7,612 nt of DNA from CAZUCD01 sp964618855 (GTDB taxonomy: Bacteria; Sumerlaeota; Sumerlaeia; SLMS01; JANRJK01). The stretch lies in the NCBI GenBank assembly GCA_964618855.1, contig CAZUCD010000169.1, positions 1-7,612 of the forward strand. Direction: 5' to 3'. Shown here piece by piece: positions 5,111 through 7,612 of this stretch (positions are counted from its first letter, which is position 1; each line of letters opens with the position of its first letter). Made by a program: the position numbers and the translations under genes. Below the pieces are notes generated by a model that was given only the letters and a program-made list of their open reading frames with translations, ran no database searches and was not told the origin of the DNA.

Positions 5111-5859
5111 ATTCCCGATTCCCGCAACTTGCGCAGGCTGCGCTCCATCTGCGCGAAGTTGCGCTCGCGGGCCTTTCGTGGGAGCGGCGGCGCCACGCGG
5201 GAGCGCTCGAGGTCGATGACCATCGGGGTGCCGTCGCGGGCGATGAAGACGTGCTTGGCGTGCAGGTGCGCGTGCCAGAAACCGGCGGCGTGGAACCGGG
5301 CGACGATGGCGCGGAGCTCGTCCTCGAATGCGGCGCGCGCCGCGGCGTCCGGCCCGAGGGCTTGCGCGATCCGGTTCGCCGCGATGCCGGGCAACTCCTC
5401 CGTGACGACGAGGTGCCGCGCGCCGAGACCCTCGCGCTTCGTCCCGGCAAAGAGGATCCGCGCGACACTTATCCCCGCGCCGGTCGCGGCCAGGCACGCC
5501 TCCCACTCCCCGAGGGCGCGGGAGATTCCGAGCATGTCGCGCACCCTTCGATGCAGGTTCTCCGCGCGATACACTTTGCAGAAGGTGCGAAATCCGCCGA
5601 TCGCGCGCCGCGCCGTGACGCCCTGCCCGCCTCCGCTGCGCAGGACGTCCCCCGGCTGTGCCAGGATCTCCTCCAGCAGGACCGGGAGCGGGCCGATGAG
5701 CGGCGCAAACGAGCGGTGCGCGACCCCGCGCCATGGGCCGACATGGAGTGTTTCAAAGTCGGCGCGCGCGTCGCGCGGGGGCTCCCCCTGCGGTGCGGAC
5801 GCGAGCAGCGCCGCCACGGCGGGCGTCATCCAGGGACGAGCAGGGTTCGGCGGCGTCAT
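5080..5859 (-). CDS. WaaP/InaA-family (lipopolysaccharide) kinase-like protein with altered catalytic loop
   Basis: A 259-residue protein with the single-domain kinase-like fold of the Kdo/WaaP family, which phosphorylates sugars of the lipopolysaccharide core at the cytoplasmic face of the inner membrane. Evidence: beta-3 lysine in FCKVYR (K95), EWEACLAATGAGISVARILFAG (118-139), the hinge-like VVTEELPG (151-158), the catalytic-loop region FHAAGFWHAHLHAKHVFI (189-206) and the metal-binding Asp in MVIDLERSR (D216). Family members usually read H-x-D in the loop; here it is H196-A-H198, from a CAC codon one base from GAC. It may be a pseudokinase, a divergent enzyme, or a base error. Start choice is uncertain: ATG 5859 is my preference, GTG 5922 and ATG 5829 are possible, and none has a clear ribosome site. 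The last dozen or so residues (from about R246, ESGIGDRESG) are translated from the intergenic heptad repeat, so the original stop may have been lost. Confidence 0.75.
   Translation of the reverse strand: MTPPNPARPWMTPAVAALLASAPQGEPPRDARADFETLHVGPWRGVAHRSFAPLIGPLPVLLEEILAQPGDVLRSGGGQGVTARRAIGGFRTFCKVYRAENLHRRVRDMLGISRALGEWEACLAATGAGISVARILFAGTKREGLGARHLVVTEELPGIAANRIAQALGPDAAARAAFEDELRAIVARFHAAGFWHAHLHAKHVFIARDGTPMVIDLERSRVAPPLPRKARERNFAQMERSLRKLRESGIGDRESGKGG
5096..5123. repeat. Tandem heptad repeat GATTCCC x4
   Basis: Four adjoining 7-bp units, GATTCCC, GATCCCC, GATTCCC, GATTCCC. Related G-rich sequence lies at 5027-5039. On the minus strand it reads CGGGAAT repeats with runs of three or four G, which could form a G-quadruplex in the kinase mRNA or the non-template strand. 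Similar intergenic arrays are common in several GC-rich genomes. It forms the last codons of the kinase frame. Confidence 0.85.
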
Positions 5860-5938
5860 GGCGTGGGCGAGGAACGCCACCGGCGGCGCGCGACGCAAGC
5901 GCGAGGTTCCCCTTGCTCGCACCGCCCCGACCGGCGAA

Positions 5939-5958
5939 TTGGTTGGTCAACCAACCAA
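5939..5958. promoter_or_regulatory. Perfect 9+2+9 inverted repeat, operator candidate
   Basis: TTGGTTGGT-CA-ACCAACCAA is a perfect inverted repeat, each arm being itself a near-tandem TTGG/TTGG. It lies 39 bases before the ATG of the DUF4287-SRPBCC gene and about 80 bases upstream of the preferred kinase start, so it sits in a divergent control region. The length and symmetry suit a dimeric winged-helix or TetR-type regulator. No regulator gene lies next to it. It would overlap the kinase 5' end only if GTG 5922 were not the start. I see no clean sigma70 hexamers beside it. Confidence 0.6.
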
Positions 5959-5997
5959 CAAGGCAGACTCCCCATCCTGGGCACGAAAGGAACCACC

Positions 5998-6618
5998 ATG
6001 AAGCCCTCCCCCAACCAGTCCCCATCACTCGACGATGCCAGCGTCCGCAAGGCCACGGGCAAGACCCTCGGCGAATGGTACGCGGTGCTCGACGGCCTCG
6101 GCGGCACAAAGCTCGGTCGGCGCGACCTGACGCAGGCGCTCCACGGCGTGCAGCCTCTCGATGCTTGGTGGCTCGTCACCATCGTCGTCGAGTACGAGCG
6201 CGAGCGCGGCGTCGTGGAGAAGGACGGCAAGCCGAAGGGCTACGGCATATGCGCGACGAAGACCATCGCGGCGCCGGTCGCCAAGGTGTTCGCCGCATTC
6301 GCCGACGGTGCGACCTGGGCAAAATGGTTCGGCACCGGCGCCAAGGCCGACGTGAAGGACGGGGGGAGGTTCTCCAGCGCCGACGGGGACGCGGGGACAT
6401 TCAAGAAGATCCGCGCGGGGAAGGACATCAAGCTTTCATGGGAGAACCCGCGCCACGCGGGGGCCGAACCCGTCGAGGTCGTCTTCCAAGCCAAGCCCGG
6501 CGACAAGTGCGTCGTCATGGTGAACCACAACCGCATCCCGACGCGCGCCATGGCCGACGACCTGCGCGACGGCTGGGGGGATGCGCTGGACAAGCTGAAG
6601 AAGTTGGTCGAGGGGTAG
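5998..6618 (+). CDS. DUF4287-SRPBCC domain fusion protein
   Basis: A 206-residue cytoplasmic protein of two parts. Residues about 12-72 match the small DUF4287 domain: SVRKATGKTLGEWYAVLD, then a short linker and DAWWLVTIVVEYERERG, its usual WW and YE-x-RG marks. Residues about 82-206 form an SRPBCC (START/Bet v1-like, AHSA1-type) hydrophobic-cavity domain: CATKTIAAPVAKVFAAFAD, WAKWFG, then the closing helix DDLRDGWGDALDKLKKLV. SRPBCC proteins bind or convert hydrophobic ligands; no ligand or reaction can be assigned. This fusion occurs in many bacteria. The ATG at 5998 has AAAGGA (5986-5991) six bases before it, which decides the start although the frame is open far upstream. SRPBCC genes are often controlled by ArsR-type repressors; none is present here, but the inverted repeat at 5939-5958 may be an operator. 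Confidence 0.9.
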   Translation: MKPSPNQSPSLDDASVRKATGKTLGEWYAVLDGLGGTKLGRRDLTQALHGVQPLDAWWLVTIVVEYERERGVVEKDGKPKGYGICATKTIAAPVAKVFAAFADGATWAKWFGTGAKADVKDGGRFSSADGDAGTFKKIRAGKDIKLSWENPRHAGAEPVEVVFQAKPGDKCVVMVNHNRIPTRAMADDLRDGWGDALDKLKKLVEG

Positions 6619-6665
6619 GGTGGGGGAGCCCTGGACCGTCGGCCGACGATAGTCCCGATATCTGC
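6619..6665. other. Intergenic region between convergent genes with short palindrome
   Basis: The 47 bases between the stops of the SRPBCC gene and the secreted-protein gene contain the 12-bp palindrome CGTCGGCCGACG (6637-6648). As RNA it makes only a 4-bp stem with a 4-base loop, and no T tract follows on either strand. Termination here is expected from the gene layout but is not shown by the sequence. Confidence 0.3.
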
Positions 6666-7532
6666 CTACGGTTCCTGCCCCCGAGCTTGGTGGCGGAGCA
6701 CCTCCAGCGGCGTGCGACACATCGCTTCGAGGTTCTTTGGGTCCCAGTTCACATCCATCTCGCATACCGTCGGAAGTTCCGTGGTGAGCATTTTGCATCG
6801 TGCCGTCATGTCGTCCACGGATTCGACCTGCACGGGCACGCGCAGCGTCAACCCGCGCGGGTGGACCGAGAACTCGTCCCCTACGGCGATCCCCTCCAAG
6901 GCGCCCGAGTCGAGGATGACCACGCCGGCTTCGGGGTCGAAGCTCTTCACGCGGCAGAGGCCCCGCTTCGGAAGCCCCAGGCTCCCCCCGATCGAAACCG
7001 GGACGTCATTGCTCACCAGTTTCGTCGACCTGCCGTCGGCTCGCGTTGCCGTGAAGTTCGCACGCACCATATAGAGCCCGTCATCCCGCAGCCCCGGGTA
7101 TGAGTTGTAGCAATCCCTCGGCTTGAGGTGTATGCCCTCGGCACTCCACGAAGCCGAGAACTCCCCACGGGGGGGGATGCTCACCTGCGGCTGCCGGCCT
7201 TCAAACTCCCCGCTCCACATCGTCTGCGCCGTCAGGATGGGCCATTTCGGCTCGCACTCGAACACCGACCGACGCCGCATCCAATCCCCGTACGTTCCAC
7301 CCTCCGTCTTCTCGAACCATCTCCCCTCAAGCGTCACGGTCCCCGTCGTTTCATTCGAGATCGACAATGTGACCGCGTGGAAGTCCTCCCCGGTCTCCCG
7401 GGTAGTCACGATTCTCAAGCCGAGTCGCAGGCCGTCCACTGCGGGACCGAAGTCGAGGCATTCGTCCGCCATGGCAGGATGTGCCGCGGATTGGCCAAGG
7501 ATCACGAGTAGGAGCACGGTCCAACGAGGCAT
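6666..7532 (-). CDS. Secreted protein with Ig-like region and C-terminal SH3-like barrel
   Basis: A 288-residue exported protein of unknown function. The start at ATG 7532 has GGAG six bases upstream (7542-7539) and opens a Sec signal peptide: PRW, hydrophobic TVLLLVILG, then HPAMA|DEC with cleavage near residue 22. Residues about 36-181 look like a beta-sandwich of Ig or BsuPI-like type: an opening strand LGLRIVTT, LSISNETTGTVTL, proline- and tryptophan-rich turns, IPPRGEFSASWS, GLYMVRANFTA and the closing SNDVPVSI. Residues about 190-250 (LCRVKSFDPEAGVVILDSG, then GIAVGDEFSVHPRG, VPVQVESVDDMTARCKM) resemble the small SH3-like barrel seen at the C-terminus of FlgT and in many secreted proteins. 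Cysteines at 25, 93, 141, 193 and 246, with one more near the C-terminus, could pair as disulfides, fitting a periplasmic or surface place. The frame extends to 7595, but that stretch lacks a signal-like start. Confidence 0.82.
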   Translation of the reverse strand: MPRWTVLLLVILGQSAAHPAMADECLDFGPAVDGLRLGLRIVTTRETGEDFHAVTLSISNETTGTVTLEGRWFEKTEGGTYGDWMRRRSVFECEPKWPILTAQTMWSGEFEGRQPQVSIPPRGEFSASWSAEGIHLKPRDCYNSYPGLRDDGLYMVRANFTATRADGRSTKLVSNDVPVSIGGSLGLPKRGLCRVKSFDPEAGVVILDSGALEGIAVGDEFSVHPRGLTLRVPVQVESVDDMTARCKMLTTELPTVCEMDVNWDPKNLEAMCRTPLEVLRHQARGQEP

Positions 7533-7612
7533 GGAAGACTCCGAGAATCCGGATGGTTTCAGCAAGGGACGCAGCTGGCACGGTGTAGTCAGCAAGTGGA
7601 ATGCCGTTAACC

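Noticed and set aside
5251..5997. Upstream extension of the DUF4287-SRPBCC frame
   Set aside because: The extension is antisense to the kinase gene; ATG 5998 has a strong ribosome site and the conserved domain begins right after it.
5733..7103. 456-codon open frame on the plus strand
   Set aside because: It overlaps the DUF4287-SRPBCC gene in another frame and the secreted-protein gene on the other strand, and its product is an Arg/Pro/Ala-rich shadow.

Overview
This is a GC-rich bacterial fragment. It is probably from a Gram-negative organism, because it carries a WaaP/InaA-type lipopolysaccharide-kinase homologue and two proteins with Sec signal peptides. No gene fixes the phylum; the secreted Ig-like/SH3-like protein would suit a Planctomycetota or Verrucomicrobiota relative, but that is only an impression. 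A 100-N gap with an identical 55-bp sequence on both sides indicates a draft scaffold, probably a metagenome or other short-read assembly.

Layout. Positions 1-309 (+) hold the 3' end of asnS (asparaginyl-tRNA synthetase). Convergent to it, 370-2421 (-) holds a two-gene operon of an SMC/ABC-like ATPase followed by an HNH nuclease, which I read as a Septu anti-phage system (ptuA-ptuB). Its GC content is visibly lower than that of asnS. Positions 2422-3090 carry no convincing gene but end in a strong intrinsic terminator (3010-3050), which serves the next gene. Positions 3091-3800 (-) encode a small secreted protein built of about 46-residue repeats; the scaffold gap lies inside it. Merging the 55-bp overlap restores one open reading frame of 184 codons.

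Positions 3992-4516 (-) encode a regulator with two HxlR-type winged-helix domains in one chain. It is divergent from a VOC (glyoxalase/dioxygenase-fold) gene at 4627-5001 (+), and a palindrome (AAGTATACTT) and a sigma70-like promoter lie between them. Positions 5080-5859 (-) encode the WaaP/InaA-type kinase, in which the usual catalytic Asp is His; its 3' end runs into a GATTCCC heptad repeat. Positions 5998-6618 (+) encode a DUF4287-SRPBCC fusion, with a perfect 9+2+9 inverted repeat upstream. Positions 6666-7532 (-) encode a secreted protein with an Ig-like region and an SH3-like barrel.

Functionally this is an accessory patch beside a housekeeping gene: one recognisable defence operon, one regulator-enzyme pair, and several envelope or secreted proteins with no clear link to each other. 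I see no convincing new multi-gene system. The points most worth a second look are the Septu locus, the gap-spanning repeat protein, the tandem HxlR regulator with its divergent partner, the His-for-Asp kinase, and the operator-like palindromes.
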